From: Oceanospirillum sanctuarii
GTDB taxonomy: Bacteria > Pseudomonadota > Gammaproteobacteria > Pseudomonadales > Halomonadaceae
Length of the DNA: 64,000 nt
Assembly (NCBI RefSeq): GCF_002150805.1
Contig: NZ_MTBA01000001.1
Span: forward strand, 455,854-519,853
Direction: 5' to 3'
Shown: piece after piece, positions 27,150 to 36,431 of the stretch
How positions within the stretch are numbered: the first letter of the stretch is position 1
Layout: each line of letters begins with the position of its first letter
Made by a program: the position numbers and the translations under genes
The notes under the pieces: model-generated
Told to the model about the DNA's origin: nothing
What the model saw: the letters and a program-made list of their open reading frames with translations, nothing else
The model's database searches: none

Positions 27150-27374
27150 GAAAAAGTCCTTTATTATTTTGATTGGTACGGGTGATCTGGCGGGCAGGAG
27201 AGATCGTAATAACAATTCCGTTCTTCCATGAACCTGACAGAATCTGACCAATATAGTTTTTTACATCCATTAATACCACTTGCGTCCACTAATTTATCAA
27301 ACAGCTAAATAGTGTATTTGGGTTTTCTGATCGCTATTGAAGGTGACTTATATTGGCTGCATTGCTGGCAGTGT

Positions 27375-27404
27375 ATAAAAAAAACCCCGGAAGTCCGGGG
27401 TTTT
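27375..27404 (-). terminator. Terminator of the paaFGHIJK operon
   Basis: Minus-strand stem ACCCCGGA/TCCGGGGT with a 2-nt loop and a long T run, about 28 nt after the paaK stop. Confidence 0.88.
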
Positions 27405-27431
27405 AGTCAGAAACACTTTTGCGTTCAGATG

Positions 27432-28730
27432 TTATCGAAGATCTGTTACGCGTTTGGCTTTACCTTCAGAGCGGGCTAGACCGCCAACCGGTACGATATC
27501 CACTTTAGTGCTGATGCCTACCACCGACTTGATGTGATGCTGCAGTTCTTTAATGACTGCTGTCTGATCAGCATCCTGAGCAGCAGGTGTCATCTCAACC
27601 TTCACATTCACGACATCGAGGTTACCCTGTTTGGATACGATGATTTCGTAGTGAGGAGCCAATGCCGGGATTTTCAGGATCTGTTCTTCGATCTGAGTCG
27701 GGAACACGTTCACGCCACGGATAATCAGCATGTCATCGGAACGGCCGGTGATCTTGTCGATACGACGCATTGGGCGGGCAGTACCCGGCAGCAAACGGGT
27801 CAGATCACGGGTACGGTAGCGGATAACCGGCAGAGCTTCTTTGGTCAGAGAGGTGAATACCAGTTCACCATACTCGCCATCAGGCAGAACTTCACCGGTA
27901 TTCGGATCGATAATCTCAGGATAGAAGTGGTCTTCCCAGATGGTTGGGCCATCTTTGGTTTCTGCACACTCCATCGCCACACCAGGGCCCATTACTTCAG
28001 ACAGGCCATAGATATCAACGGCATCGATACCCAGACGGGTTTCGATATTGCCGCGCATCTCTTCAGTCCAGGGCTCAGCACCAAAGATACCGATACGCAG
28101 AGCCATCTCTTTAGGGTCAACACCCTGACGCTCCATCTCATCGATCAGATTCAGCATGTATGACGGAGTCACCATGATGATATCCGGATCGAAGTCACGC
28201 ATCAGCTGAACCTGCTTCTCAGTCTGACCGCCGGACATAGGAATCACCGCACAGCCCAGACGCTCGGCACCGTAGTGAGCACCCAGGCCACCAGTGAAGA
28301 GGCCGTAGCCATAAGAAACGTGAACTTTATCCGTGCTGCGGCCACCGGCAGCACGAATCGAACGGGCAACAACGTCAGCCCAGACATTAATATCGTGTTG
28401 GGTATAGCCTACAACAGTTGGCTGACCTGTGGTGCCGGAGGAGGCATGTACACGCACAACCTGACTCATAGGTACGGCGAAAGAGTCAAACGGGTAGGCG
28501 TCGCGCAGGTATTGCTTGGTTGTAAACGGGAACAGCTTCAGATCATCCAGTGTTTTCAGATCGGAAGGATGCACGCCTTTTTCGTCACACAGCTTGCGGT
28601 AAGCCAGTACATTGTTATAAGCGTGTTTGATACTGAATTTCATCCGGCTCAGCTGAAGAGCACGAATTTCATCAATACTTGCAGTTTCAATTGGATCAAG
28701 GGCGTTGGGATCGACTTTGAAGTTCATCAT
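27432..28730 (-). CDS. paaK: Phenylacetate-CoA ligase
   Basis: 432 aa, full length. ANL-superfamily adenylating enzyme converting phenylacetate, CoA and ATP to phenylacetyl-CoA, the first step and source of the PaaX inducer. The P-loop is SSGTTGQPTV, the aromatic-binding segment is YGYGLFTGGLGAHYGAERLG, the A5 motif is IYGLSEVMGPG, and the C-terminal domain has TGRSDDMLIIRGVNVFPTQI. It is the last gene of paaFGHIJK, in the same order as in E. coli. A 120-bp gap with a hairpin separates it from paaJ. Confidence 0.96.
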   Translation of the reverse strand: MMNFKVDPNALDPIETASIDEIRALQLSRMKFSIKHAYNNVLAYRKLCDEKGVHPSDLKTLDDLKLFPFTTKQYLRDAYPFDSFAVPMSQVVRVHASSGTTGQPTVVGYTQHDINVWADVVARSIRAAGGRSTDKVHVSYGYGLFTGGLGAHYGAERLGCAVIPMSGGQTEKQVQLMRDFDPDIIMVTPSYMLNLIDEMERQGVDPKEMALRIGIFGAEPWTEEMRGNIETRLGIDAVDIYGLSEVMGPGVAMECAETKDGPTIWEDHFYPEIIDPNTGEVLPDGEYGELVFTSLTKEALPVIRYRTRDLTRLLPGTARPMRRIDKITGRSDDMLIIRGVNVFPTQIEEQILKIPALAPHYEIIVSKQGNLDVVNVKVEMTPAAQDADQTAVIKELQHHIKSVVGISTKVDIVPVGGLARSEGKAKRVTDLR

Positions 28731-28814
28731 AATGATTGTCCTGTTAGTAACTCTTGTTTTTCTTGTTCTGCTTTATTTATTTTTAATCAATCACGTCTCT
28801 TTGGACGTTTGACC

Positions 28815-28832
28815 GGGGAGGTTGCCCTCCCC
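28815..28832 (-). other. Intercistronic hairpin between paaJ and paaK
   Basis: Perfect 7-bp GC-rich stem GGGGAGG/CCTCCCC with a 4-nt loop, 18 nt after the paaJ stop, without a T tract. It may stabilise the upstream mRNA or lower paaK expression. Confidence 0.55.
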
Positions 28833-28850
28833 AGCAGAATTGCTGAACGC

Positions 28851-30059
28851 TTAAACGCGTTCAATGATCAGAGCAATACCCTGACCTACACCGATACACA
28901 TAGTGCACAGTGCATAGCGACCACCGGTGCGGTGCAGCTGGTACATTGCAGTGGTTACCAGACGTGCGCCGGAAGCACCCAGAGGGTGGCCCAGAGAGAT
29001 CGCACCGCCATTCGGGTTAACGTGTGCAGCATCATCTGGCAGACCCAGATCACGCATTACCGCCAGCCCCTGAGAAGCAAAGGCTTCGTTCAGTTCGATA
29101 ACATCCATCTGCTCCAGAGTCAGACCTGCTTTTTCCAGAACCTTGCGGGATGCTGGTGCAGGACCAAAACCCATGATGCGTGGCTCAAGACCTGCAGTGG
29201 CCATGGCTACGATACGGGCTTTTGGCGTCAGGCCATGCTTCTCAGCCGCTTCTTTGGAAGCGATCAGAAGGGCACAGGCACCGTCGTTAACGCCAGACGC
29301 GTTACCAGCAGTCACAGAACCACCTTCACGGAAAGGCGCTTTCAGTTTTGCCAGTGCTTCCAGAGTGGTTTCTGCACGCGGGTGCTCGTCGGTATCAACA
29401 ACAACCGGATCGCCCTTACGCTGAGGAATCGTTACCGGGCAGATCTCTTCGTTGAACAGACCTTTTTCCATTGCTGCAGCGGTTTTCTGCTGACTACGGA
29501 ATGCAAACAGATCCTGATCTTCGCGGGAGATATTGAAATCTTCGGCGACGTTCTCAGCAGTTTCCGGCATGGAGTCAACGCCGTATTCCGCTTTCATCTG
29601 TTTGTTGATGAAACGCCAGCCGATGGTGGTATCGTACAAGCCATTCGGATTGCGGCTGAAAGCAGATTCCGCTTTACCCATCACGAAAGGTGCACGGGAC
29701 ATGGATTCACAACCACCGGCGATCATCAGGTCGGTTTCACCGGCTTTGATTGCACGGGCAGCCATACCGATAGCATCCATACCGGAGCCACACAGACGGT
29801 TAATGGTGGTGCCCGGAACGCTGGTCGGCATACCGGCCAGCAGTGACGACATACGCGCTACGTTACGGTTATCTTCACCGGCCTGGTTAGCGTTGCCGTA
29901 GATCACATCGTCAACTACAGACCAATCGACTTGTGGGTTACGCTCCATCAGGGCTTTAATCGGGATAGCACCCAGATCATCAGCGCGAACGGAGGACAGG
30001 CTGCCGGCATAGCGGCCAAAAGGGGTGCGAATCGCATCGCAGATATAAGCGTCTTTCAT
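28851..30059 (-). CDS. paaJ: 3-oxoadipyl-CoA/3-oxo-5,6-dehydrosuberyl-CoA thiolase
   Basis: 402 aa thiolase. The nucleophilic Cys is in [12 protein letters not shown], the His in [14 protein letters not shown] and the second Cys in [12 protein letters not shown]. PaaJ performs two thiolytic steps late in the phenylacetate pathway, releasing acetyl-CoA and succinyl-CoA. The N-terminus [20 protein letters not shown] is typical of PaaJ/PcaF; the neighbours favour PaaJ, though a role in the beta-ketoadipate pathway cannot be excluded. It is 30 nt downstream of paaI. Confidence 0.93.
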   Translation of the reverse strand: MKDAYICDAIRTPFGRYAGSLSSVRADDLGAIPIKALMERNPQVDWSVVDDVIYGNANQAGEDNRNVARMSSLLAGMPTSVPGTTINRLCGSGMDAIGMAARAIKAGETDLMIAGGCESMSRAPFVMGKAESAFSRNPNGLYDTTIGWRFINKQMKAEYGVDSMPETAENVAEDFNISREDQDLFAFRSQQKTAAAMEKGLFNEEICPVTIPQRKGDPVVVDTDEHPRAETTLEALAKLKAPFREGGSVTAGNASGVNDGACALLIASKEAAEKHGLTPKARIVAMATAGLEPRIMGFGPAPASRKVLEKAGLTLEQMDVIELNEAFASQGLAVMRDLGLPDDAAHVNPNGGAISLGHPLGASGARLVTTAMYQLHRTGGRYALCTMCIGVGQGIALIIERV

Positions 30060-30089
30060 GCTTAAAGTTCCTCTAAATGCTCTGATGAG

Positions 30090-30569
30090 TTACTGATCGG
30101 ATACGTTGGTGGAATCCGTTGGGATAATCTCGCCTTTAATCTGGCGGGATTTGCCACGGAAATGGGCTATCGCCTGGCCGCTGGAATCACTGATGGTCAC
30201 ATCGTAGATGCCACTGCGACCGGTCAGGCTAACCTTTTTCGCTTCAGCGATCAGGGTGTCTCCCAGCTTGCCCGGAGCAACAAACTCGATGTTGCAGCCA
30301 GCAGCTACGGTGACTTTGTTGTAGCTGTTGCAGCTGTATGCGAAAGCGGTATCCGCCAGAGTAAAGATCATGCCGCCGTGGCAGATCGCGTGTCCGTTAG
30401 ACATGTCTTTACGCACCAGCATGCTCAGCCTGGCGTAGCCTTCACGAACTTCCAGAATTTTCATATCCAGCGCCTGAGCAGCCCAGTCGCTTTCGTACAT
30501 AGTGTGTGCACAGCGGCTGGCCAGTTCATCCGGCGTCAGGTTTTCTAATGCAGTGTTTTCATTAGCCAT
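30090..30569 (-). CDS. paaI: Phenylacetyl-CoA pathway hotdog thioesterase PaaI
   Basis: 159 aa from the ATG at 30569, whose first 8 nt overlap the end of paaH. Hotdog-fold thioesterase with the catalytic region NGHAICHGGMIFTLADTAFA (conserved Asn and Asp) and FVAPGKLGDTLIAEA. PaaI hydrolyses ring-hydroxylated phenylacetyl-CoA and clears dead-end CoA esters that would trap CoA. Its position between paaH and paaJ is the E. coli order. Confidence 0.93.
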   Translation of the reverse strand: MANENTALENLTPDELASRCAHTMYESDWAAQALDMKILEVREGYARLSMLVRKDMSNGHAICHGGMIFTLADTAFAYSCNSYNKVTVAAGCNIEFVAPGKLGDTLIAEAKKVSLTGRSGIYDVTISDSSGQAIAHFRGKSRQIKGEIIPTDSTNVSDQ

Positions 30570-32103
30570 GGAATTTCTGTGCTCCAAATACTTTGCGACG
30601 TAGCAGTGGGGAAGGGCGGTAGCGATCTTCACCATAGCTGTTAACCAGATTGGTCAGAACGGTGTGGATGTGCTCAAGGCCAACGTTGTCAGCCCAGGCT
30701 AGAGGGCCTTGCGGGTAGTTCACACCGCTTTGCATAGCGATATCGACATCCTTGGCAGAACAAACCTGCTGGTTTACGGCATCCGCACCTTCGTTGGCCA
30801 GCATGGCAACGGTACGCATCAGAACCATACCGGCCACATCATCGATTACAGAAACCTGCATGCCGATCGCTTGGAACAGACCAGCTGCCTGATTCAGGCT
30901 CTCTTCTGATGTCTGATCCGCTTTGGTCAGAGCGATACGGGTTGCTTTGCTGTAATCCAGCGCCAGATCAAACAGCACCAGCTGACGACGCTGTGCAACA
31001 GAAGCACGCTCAGTTGCCATGCGGCCATCGGTCAGGGCAATGACCAGATCACCGATGGAGATACGACCATTGTGGTCGTGTTCCGTTGAGCGATGAACCT
31101 TGATACCAGCTGCTTCAATACGAGCGATCAGTGGCTCGGCACAACCCATTTCACCTTCAACCGTAATACTGGTTGGTGCGGTTTGAGGCGCCAGTGTCTG
31201 AGCTTCCGGCTTCTCTGCGCCTTCAGCGTAGTTGTAGAAACCACGACCGGTTTTACGACCATGGAAGCCCGCTTCAACGAGATCTTTCTGGATCAGAGAG
31301 GGCAGGAAGCGTTGGTCGCCGTAATAGGCATCAAACACAGAGGAGGTTACTGCGTAGTTGACGTCGTGACCGATCAGATCCATCAGTTCGAAAGGACCCA
31401 TACGGAACTGGCCAGCTTCTCGGGCAATAGCATCAATCGTAGCTTCGTCAGCACCGCCTTCTTCAAGAACACGCAGACCTTCAGCGTAGAAAGGGCGTGC
31501 CACACGGTTAACGATAAAGCCCGGTGTAGACTTCGCCATTACCGCATGTTTGCCCCATGCGACGGACAGATCATAAACCTGCTGAGCAACGGCATCAGAT
31601 GTCGCCAGGCCCTTGATCACTTCAACCAGCTTCATAATCGGAGCCGGGTTAAAGAAGTGCATACCGACCAGATTCTCAGGGCGCTTCAGGGCAGAGCCAA
31701 TAGCGGTCACTGAAATTGAAGAGGTATTCGTCGCAAGGATCGTCTCTTCAGAGCAAAGCTCTTCCAGTTCAGAGAAAACAGACTGTTTAACTGCCAGATT
31801 TTCAACGATGGCTTCAACAATCAGTTTGGCGGGAGCCAGATCAGACAGTGTTTCGGTCGGTTGAATACGGGCAACCAGCGCATCTTTATCGGATTCGCTC
31901 ATCTTGCCACGGGCAACCAGTTTCTCCAGACCTTTCGCGGTACGATCAAGACCAGCCTGAGCCGCACCTTCCATTTTGTCGTAAAGCAGAACGGTATGAC
32001 CAAACTGAGCCGCTACCTGTGCAATACCGGCACCCATGGTGCCTGCACCGATAACAGCAACAACATCATTCGCGGTTAATGGGTTAAGAACGTTAGATGA
32101 CAT
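30562..32103 (-). CDS. paaH: 3-hydroxyadipyl-CoA dehydrogenase PaaH
   Basis: 513 aa, the long form typical of PaaH with a duplicated C-terminal domain. The NAD-binding motif is VIGAGTMGAGIAQVAA near the N-terminus, the catalytic His is in GMHFFNPAPIMKLVEVI, and RVARPFYAEGLRVLEEG belongs to the first C-terminal domain; the second repeat contains GMVLMRTVAMLANEGADAV. It oxidises 3-hydroxyadipyl-CoA with NAD+. It starts 9 nt after paaG and overlaps paaI. Confidence 0.94.
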   Translation of the reverse strand: MSSNVLNPLTANDVVAVIGAGTMGAGIAQVAAQFGHTVLLYDKMEGAAQAGLDRTAKGLEKLVARGKMSESDKDALVARIQPTETLSDLAPAKLIVEAIVENLAVKQSVFSELEELCSEETILATNTSSISVTAIGSALKRPENLVGMHFFNPAPIMKLVEVIKGLATSDAVAQQVYDLSVAWGKHAVMAKSTPGFIVNRVARPFYAEGLRVLEEGGADEATIDAIAREAGQFRMGPFELMDLIGHDVNYAVTSSVFDAYYGDQRFLPSLIQKDLVEAGFHGRKTGRGFYNYAEGAEKPEAQTLAPQTAPTSITVEGEMGCAEPLIARIEAAGIKVHRSTEHDHNGRISIGDLVIALTDGRMATERASVAQRRQLVLFDLALDYSKATRIALTKADQTSEESLNQAAGLFQAIGMQVSVIDDVAGMVLMRTVAMLANEGADAVNQQVCSAKDVDIAMQSGVNYPQGPLAWADNVGLEHIHTVLTNLVNSYGEDRYRPSPLLRRKVFGAQKFHG

Positions 32104-32112
32104 GACTAAACC

Positions 32113-32904
32113 TTACTGACCTTTGAAGGATGGCTGGCGTTTTTCCATAAAGGCAGCAACGCCTTCACGGTAATCCTCGGTGCGGCCTGCGATGGTTTGC
32201 AGATCACGTTCCAGATCCAGCTGCTCATCCAGAGTGTTGGTTGCAGATGCCTGAATAGCACGTTTGATAAGCGCCAGGCCTTTCGTTGGTTGAGTTGCCA
32301 GCTCTTTAGCGGTTGCGATAGCAGTTTCTTTCAGCGCTTCGTCGTCTACCGCTTTCCAGATCATGCCCATCTTTTCGGCATCTTCAGCAGAAACACGGTC
32401 GCCCAGCATAGACAGCGCCATCGCACGAGCCTGACCTACGGTGTGAGGCAGAGTCCAGGTACCGCCGGAATCAGGAATCAGGCCGATTTTGCAGAATGCC
32501 TGAATGAATTTGGCGGATTTAGCAGCGAATACGATGTCGCAAGCCAGTGCGATGTTGGCACCCGCGCCTGCAGCTACACCATTAACCGCGCAGATAACCG
32601 GCATTTCCAGAGCTCGGATTGTGCGGATCATAGGGTTGTAGTTTTTCTCGATGGACTCACCCAGATTCGGTGCTTCAGCACCCGGAGCAACATTACGGTC
32701 ACTCAGATCCTGACCTGCACAGAAACCACGGCCATTACCTGTGATAACCAATGAGCGCACTTCAGGGTTTTTCTTAACTTCTTTCAGCGCTTCACGAACT
32801 TCAGCATGCATCTCAGCGTTAAAGCTGTTCAGACTGTCCGGGCGGTTGAAGGTCAGAATGGCTGCGCCATCCTCAATCACAAATTCGATGTTGTTGAATG
32901 ACAT
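32113..32904 (-). CDS. paaG: 1,2-epoxyphenylacetyl-CoA isomerase PaaG
   Basis: 263 aa crotonase-fold protein. The oxyanion-hole segments are GRGFCAGQDLSDRNVAPGAE and NGVAAGAGANIALACDIVFA, and the IPDSGGTWTLPHTVGQARA segment is a PaaG signature. It isomerises the ring epoxide to oxepin-CoA and later shifts a double bond. The insertion around NVAPGAEAPNLGESIEKNYNP is typical of PaaG versus plain enoyl-CoA hydratases. Only 3 nt separate it from paaF. Confidence 0.92.
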   Translation of the reverse strand: MSFNNIEFVIEDGAAILTFNRPDSLNSFNAEMHAEVREALKEVKKNPEVRSLVITGNGRGFCAGQDLSDRNVAPGAEAPNLGESIEKNYNPMIRTIRALEMPVICAVNGVAAGAGANIALACDIVFAAKSAKFIQAFCKIGLIPDSGGTWTLPHTVGQARAMALSMLGDRVSAEDAEKMGMIWKAVDDEALKETAIATAKELATQPTKGLALIKRAIQASATNTLDEQLDLERDLQTIAGRTEDYREGVAAFMEKRQPSFKGQ

Positions 32905-32907
32905 GAC

Positions 32908-33681
32908 TCAGCGTCCTTTAAATTCAGGTTTACGTTTTTCCATAAAGGCAGCAATGCCTTCCTGGCGATCTTCGGTAGCAGCCAGCAGCGTGAAAGACTT
33001 ACGCTCAATGTTCAGGCCGGATTCGAGATCGGTTTCAAAAGCTTTAAGCAGGGCTTCTTTCGCCAGACGAACCGCAATAGGCGGCTTCTTAGCGATGGTT
33101 TTAGCCAGCTGGTGGGCGCGTTCGATGGTTTTCTCAGGGATAACCACCTCAGCAATCAGGTTGGCCTGAAGTGCTGTTTTGGCGTCGATCATCTCGCCGC
33201 TCAGAACCATCTTCATCGCCAGTGGCTTGCCAACGGTGCGGATCAGGCGTTGTGTGCCACCAGCACCTGGGATGATGCCAAGATTGATTTCAGGCTGGCC
33301 GAAGAGGGCGTTGTCACCGGCGATAACGATGTCGCAATGCATAACCAGTTCACAGCCGCCGCCCAGAGCGTAACCGTTGACGGCACCGATAAGGGGTTTG
33401 CTGAATTGGTAGATGCGGCGCCAGTGTTTCGGGCGGGCGTCGTTCATTACGCCAACAGCGTCCAGTGCCGCCATCTCTTTGATGTCAGCACCAGCTGCGA
33501 AGACCTTTGGGCCTCCGGTAATAACAGCGACGCGAATGGATTCATCCTGGTCGGCCTGATCAAGCACATCTGCAACTTCGCTGAGCAGCAGAGTATTCAG
33601 TGCATTGAAAGCCTCAGGTCGGTTAAGAGTGATCGTCAGAACACCCTCAAGAGATTGAGTGGTAATAGTCTGATATGTCAT
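32908..33681 (-). CDS. paaF: 2,3-dehydroadipyl-CoA hydratase PaaF
   Basis: 257 aa enoyl-CoA hydratase of the crotonase fold. The oxyanion hole is formed by AAGADIKEM and NGYALGGGCELVMHCDI, and the catalytic Glu residues are in GGGCE and [15 protein letters not shown]. It is the first gene of the operon here. In E. coli paaF is preceded by paaABCDE; in this window the space upstream is instead an 887-bp regulatory gap and divergent paaN. Confidence 0.92.
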   Translation of the reverse strand: MTYQTITTQSLEGVLTITLNRPEAFNALNTLLLSEVADVLDQADQDESIRVAVITGGPKVFAAGADIKEMAALDAVGVMNDARPKHWRRIYQFSKPLIGAVNGYALGGGCELVMHCDIVIAGDNALFGQPEINLGIIPGAGGTQRLIRTVGKPLAMKMVLSGEMIDAKTALQANLIAEVVIPEKTIERAHQLAKTIAKKPPIAVRLAKEALLKAFETDLESGLNIERKSFTLLAATEDRQEGIAAFMEKRKPEFKGR

Positions 33682-34211
33682 TCAGGCAGTATCCGGTTGC
33701 AGTATTGCTTTTAAAAAGCTTGTTATTGGAATTCCGGCTGATTTCTCTCTGCATGAAGTACTGGTCAGTCATCTTCTGTTGGCAACCTGCTTTGGGTTCC
33801 CTTGTATAGTTTTCTTATGTGGTGCTGTGAAAACTTGTTGTGACTGTATCTGACTTCTTTATGACACTGACATGCAGTCTGTCAGGTATTCCCTGAGCGC
33901 TTTTTACAGAAGCACTGAATGGGCTGACGGGGAGGGCTGGTGCAGTATCCAACGATAGAAGGAGGTTTCTTCGGTTCTGTTGACCTCTATGAAACCTTCA
34001 GATCGTGGAGCCAGTCGTCCGATTGTCTGGTGTCATTGATGTCCGTTACTGCAGAGATAAGCGGACAGAATTCTTTTTGTTCTGTGATAAAGACTACCGT
34101 AAAGATGCAAAGGGATACAAGAGTTAAATTGAATGGCAGGGTTTCGGTATCGCAAATTATGGTGTATCTTGAAGCCATTGTTTAAACAGGACAAAACTCT
34201 TCTATTCCTCT

Positions 34212-34258
34212 TCTATTCTTAGTACAGCTGCATCTTCTGAAGATTAGCTAAGAATAGA
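34212..34258. promoter_or_regulatory. Nested inverted repeat upstream of paaN
   Basis: Perfect 11-bp arms TCTATTCTTAG (34212-34222) and CTAAGAATAGA (34248-34258) enclose 25 nt that contain a second small palindrome, ATCTTC-T-GAAGAT. It may be a protein-binding site or a leader-RNA hairpin. Confidence 0.45.
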
Positions 34259-34369
34259 CAACGCCTGAGTCTGCTGCAGGTTTTAACTGCAAAGAAACAA
34301 GGTTTTGTGGTGAGGCTTGCCGAAGCAGGAAGATTTACGAGACAGAGATTGAGTCCACAAAAATGATCC

Positions 34370-34385
34370 GATTCAACTTTGAATC
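34370..34385. promoter_or_regulatory. Operator-like palindrome upstream of paaN, PaaX-site candidate
   Basis: GATTCAA-CT-TTGAATC is a perfect 7-2-7 inverted repeat, 184 bp upstream of paaN. Its GATTC/GAATC half-sites resemble the TGATTC/GAATCA elements described for PaaX operators in E. coli, although the spacing differs. Confidence 0.5.
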
Positions 34386-34568
34386 CGCTGCAGGGAAATT
34401 AAGCTGATGGCCGCTCTGGCTGAGGGCTTAGCGCTACATTTTTACTGAAGTGGTTCGATGAGTTTGGTATCAAAAACGATCAAGCTGCAGGTGCTCTGGC
34501 ACCAGATGCGTGTCACAGGGTTTACACAATAATAATGTGATACGGAATAACTTGGAGAGAACGATAAA

Positions 34569-36236
34569 ATGAGTCAAGAACAGTTTTTTCAGCGTCATCA
34601 GGAAACTCTGGAGCAGGCGGTAAGCGCCATCAAAGCCCGTGATTACTGGACGCCATATCCTGAGAACCCAAGCCCGCGTGCTTACGGTGAAACTGCCGCT
34701 GCTGACGGCGAAGCTGCATTCAAAGCCGCTCTGGGCAAATCTTTTGAGCTGGAGATGCCGGGCATTGTTGGTGAAGTAGAGGGTGAAGTTTCCCCTTACG
34801 GCATCGACATGGGCGTGCGTTACCCTCAGGTTGACTTCGACCAGCTGATCGCTGCGATGAAGCAAGAAACCAAAGCATGGCGTGATGCGGGTCCTGATGT
34901 TCGTGCAGGAATCTGCCTGGAAATTCTGGATCGTCTGAACAAGCGCAGCTTCGAAATCGCACACGCTGTGATGCACACCTCCGGTCAGGGCTTCATGATG
35001 GCTTTCCAGGCCGGTGGCCCTCACGCACAGGATCGTGGTCTGGAAGCTGTTGCTTACGGCTACCGTGCCATGAAAGAAGTTCCGGCTGATGCGACCTGGA
35101 CTAAGCCTCAGGGTAAACATGATCCTCTGGTTCTGAACAAGAAGTTCCACATCGTGCCACGTGGTGTATCTGTTGTTGTGGGTTGTTCAACGTTCCCAAC
35201 CTGGAACACTTACCCTGGCATGTTCGCGTCTCTGGTAACCGGTAACCCGGTTATTGTTAAGCCGCACCCAGCATCTATCCTGCCAGCGGCTATCTCTGTG
35301 AAAATCGCTCAGGACGTGCTGAAAGAAGCAGGTTTTGCGCCGCACATCGTATCTATGGTTGCAGACACTCTGGAAGCGCCAATCACGAAAGAACTGGCAA
35401 CTCATAAAGATGTGAAGCTGATCGACTTCACAGGTTCCAGCTTCTTCGGTAACTGGCTGGAGCAGAACGCGACTCAGGCGCAGGTATTCACCGAGAAAGC
35501 TGGTGTAAACACTGTGATCATCGACAGCGTTGCAGATATCAAAGCGGTAGCCCGTAACCTGGCGTTCACTCTGAGCCTGTACTCCGGTCAGATGTGTACT
35601 ACAACTCAGGCGATCTACATCCCGCGTGATGGTATCAAAGCTGGCGATGCTCAAATGAGCTTTGATGAAGTTGCTGAAGCTCTGTCTGTTGCGACTTCTA
35701 AGTTCCTGAGTGACAACGATCGCGCTTGCATGGTTCTGGGTGCGATTCAGGCTCCGGCGACCGTAGCTCGTATTAAAGAGTGCGAATCTCTGGGTGAAGT
35801 GGTTCTGGCAAGCCAGAAACTGGACAACCCACAGTTCCCGAATGCTGAAGTTCACACGCCACTGATTCTGAAGGTTGATGCTTCTGATATCGAGAAGTAC
35901 AGCGAAGAGCGCTTTGGCCCAGTATCTTTCCTGATCGCTACTGACAGCACCGCTCACAGCATGGAGCTGGCGAATCAGGTGATCTCTGAGAAAGGCGCGA
36001 TCACTCTGGGTATCTACTCCACAGATGATGCAATCCTGGATCAGGCTGAAGAGTTGGCGATGGACGCAAAAGTTGCACTGTCTGTGAATCTGGATGGTGG
36101 CGTGTTCGTTAACCAGTCTGCAGCCTTCAGTGACTTCCACGCGACTGGCGGCAACCCTGCTGCTAATGCGTCTCTGACAGATACAGCATTTGTATCCCGT
36201 CGTTTCGTTGTGGTTCAGAGCCGCCGTCACGCATAA
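34569..36236 (+). CDS. paaN: Phenylacetate degradation aldehyde dehydrogenase PaaN (stand-alone form)
   Basis: 555 aa, preceded by TTGGAGAG. ALDH fold with the cofactor-site segment VVVGCSTFPTWNTYPGMFAS, IDFTGSSFFGNWLE, the catalytic Glu region VFTEKAG and catalytic Cys in LYSGQMCTT. It oxidises the open-chain semialdehyde-CoA made after ring opening. E. coli PaaZ (about 680 aa) carries an extra C-terminal MaoC-type hydratase that opens oxepin-CoA; that domain is absent here, so a separate hydratase is needed. It heads paaN-paaY-enoyl-CoA hydratase, divergent from paaFGHIJK, though a terminator separates it from paaY. Confidence 0.9.
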   Translation: MSQEQFFQRHQETLEQAVSAIKARDYWTPYPENPSPRAYGETAAADGEAAFKAALGKSFELEMPGIVGEVEGEVSPYGIDMGVRYPQVDFDQLIAAMKQETKAWRDAGPDVRAGICLEILDRLNKRSFEIAHAVMHTSGQGFMMAFQAGGPHAQDRGLEAVAYGYRAMKEVPADATWTKPQGKHDPLVLNKKFHIVPRGVSVVVGCSTFPTWNTYPGMFASLVTGNPVIVKPHPASILPAAISVKIAQDVLKEAGFAPHIVSMVADTLEAPITKELATHKDVKLIDFTGSSFFGNWLEQNATQAQVFTEKAGVNTVIIDSVADIKAVARNLAFTLSLYSGQMCTTTQAIYIPRDGIKAGDAQMSFDEVAEALSVATSKFLSDNDRACMVLGAIQAPATVARIKECESLGEVVLASQKLDNPQFPNAEVHTPLILKVDASDIEKYSEERFGPVSFLIATDSTAHSMELANQVISEKGAITLGIYSTDDAILDQAEELAMDAKVALSVNLDGGVFVNQSAAFSDFHATGGNPAANASLTDTAFVSRRFVVVQSRRHA

Positions 36237-36265
36237 GACTGACTTAGGCCTGTAACAGGGTCTGT

Positions 36266-36292
36266 AAAGCGCCCTCATCTGAGGGCGTTTTT
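36266..36292 (+). terminator. Terminator of paaN
   Basis: Stem CGCCCTC/GAGGGCG with a 4-nt loop, followed by TTTTT, 33 nt after the paaN stop. The paaY gene beyond it therefore probably has its own promoter. Confidence 0.85.
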
Positions 36293-36431
36293 CTGTCTGC
36301 AGTTTCTCTTTTATCACGTAAAGGTTGTGTGCTTATCAGGTGTTCTTGAGGTCATGGTTTTTTGATCGCGGGAATGGCCTGTCTGATACTCTTTAGATGA
36401 TTGAAGAAACCAGAATAAGAAGGATAACGCG

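Larger units (their letters stand above)
33682..34568. other. Divergent intergenic region between paaF and paaN
   Basis: 887 bp with no convincing gene. An 81-codon plus-strand frame at 33940-34185 has a GTG start and no family resemblance. The region holds an inverted repeat CTGACA-N7-TGTCAG at 33867-33885, a nested dyad at 34212-34258 and a perfect 16-bp operator-like palindrome at 34370-34385. The promoters for both paa transcripts must lie here. Confidence 0.6.

Noticed and set aside
28275-29846. 523-codon plus-strand open frame antisense to paaK and paaJ
   Set aside because: It lies wholly across two clear thiolase/ligase genes on the other strand, has no ribosome-binding site or recognisable protein sequence, and its length reflects the codon bias of the sense genes.
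33940-34185. 81-codon frame in the paaF-paaN gap
   Set aside because: GTG start, no ribosome-binding site of note and no resemblance to any family; kept only as intergenic content.
35187-36317. 376-codon minus-strand open frame inside paaN
   Set aside because: It overlaps the fully conserved PaaN sequence and has no family resemblance.
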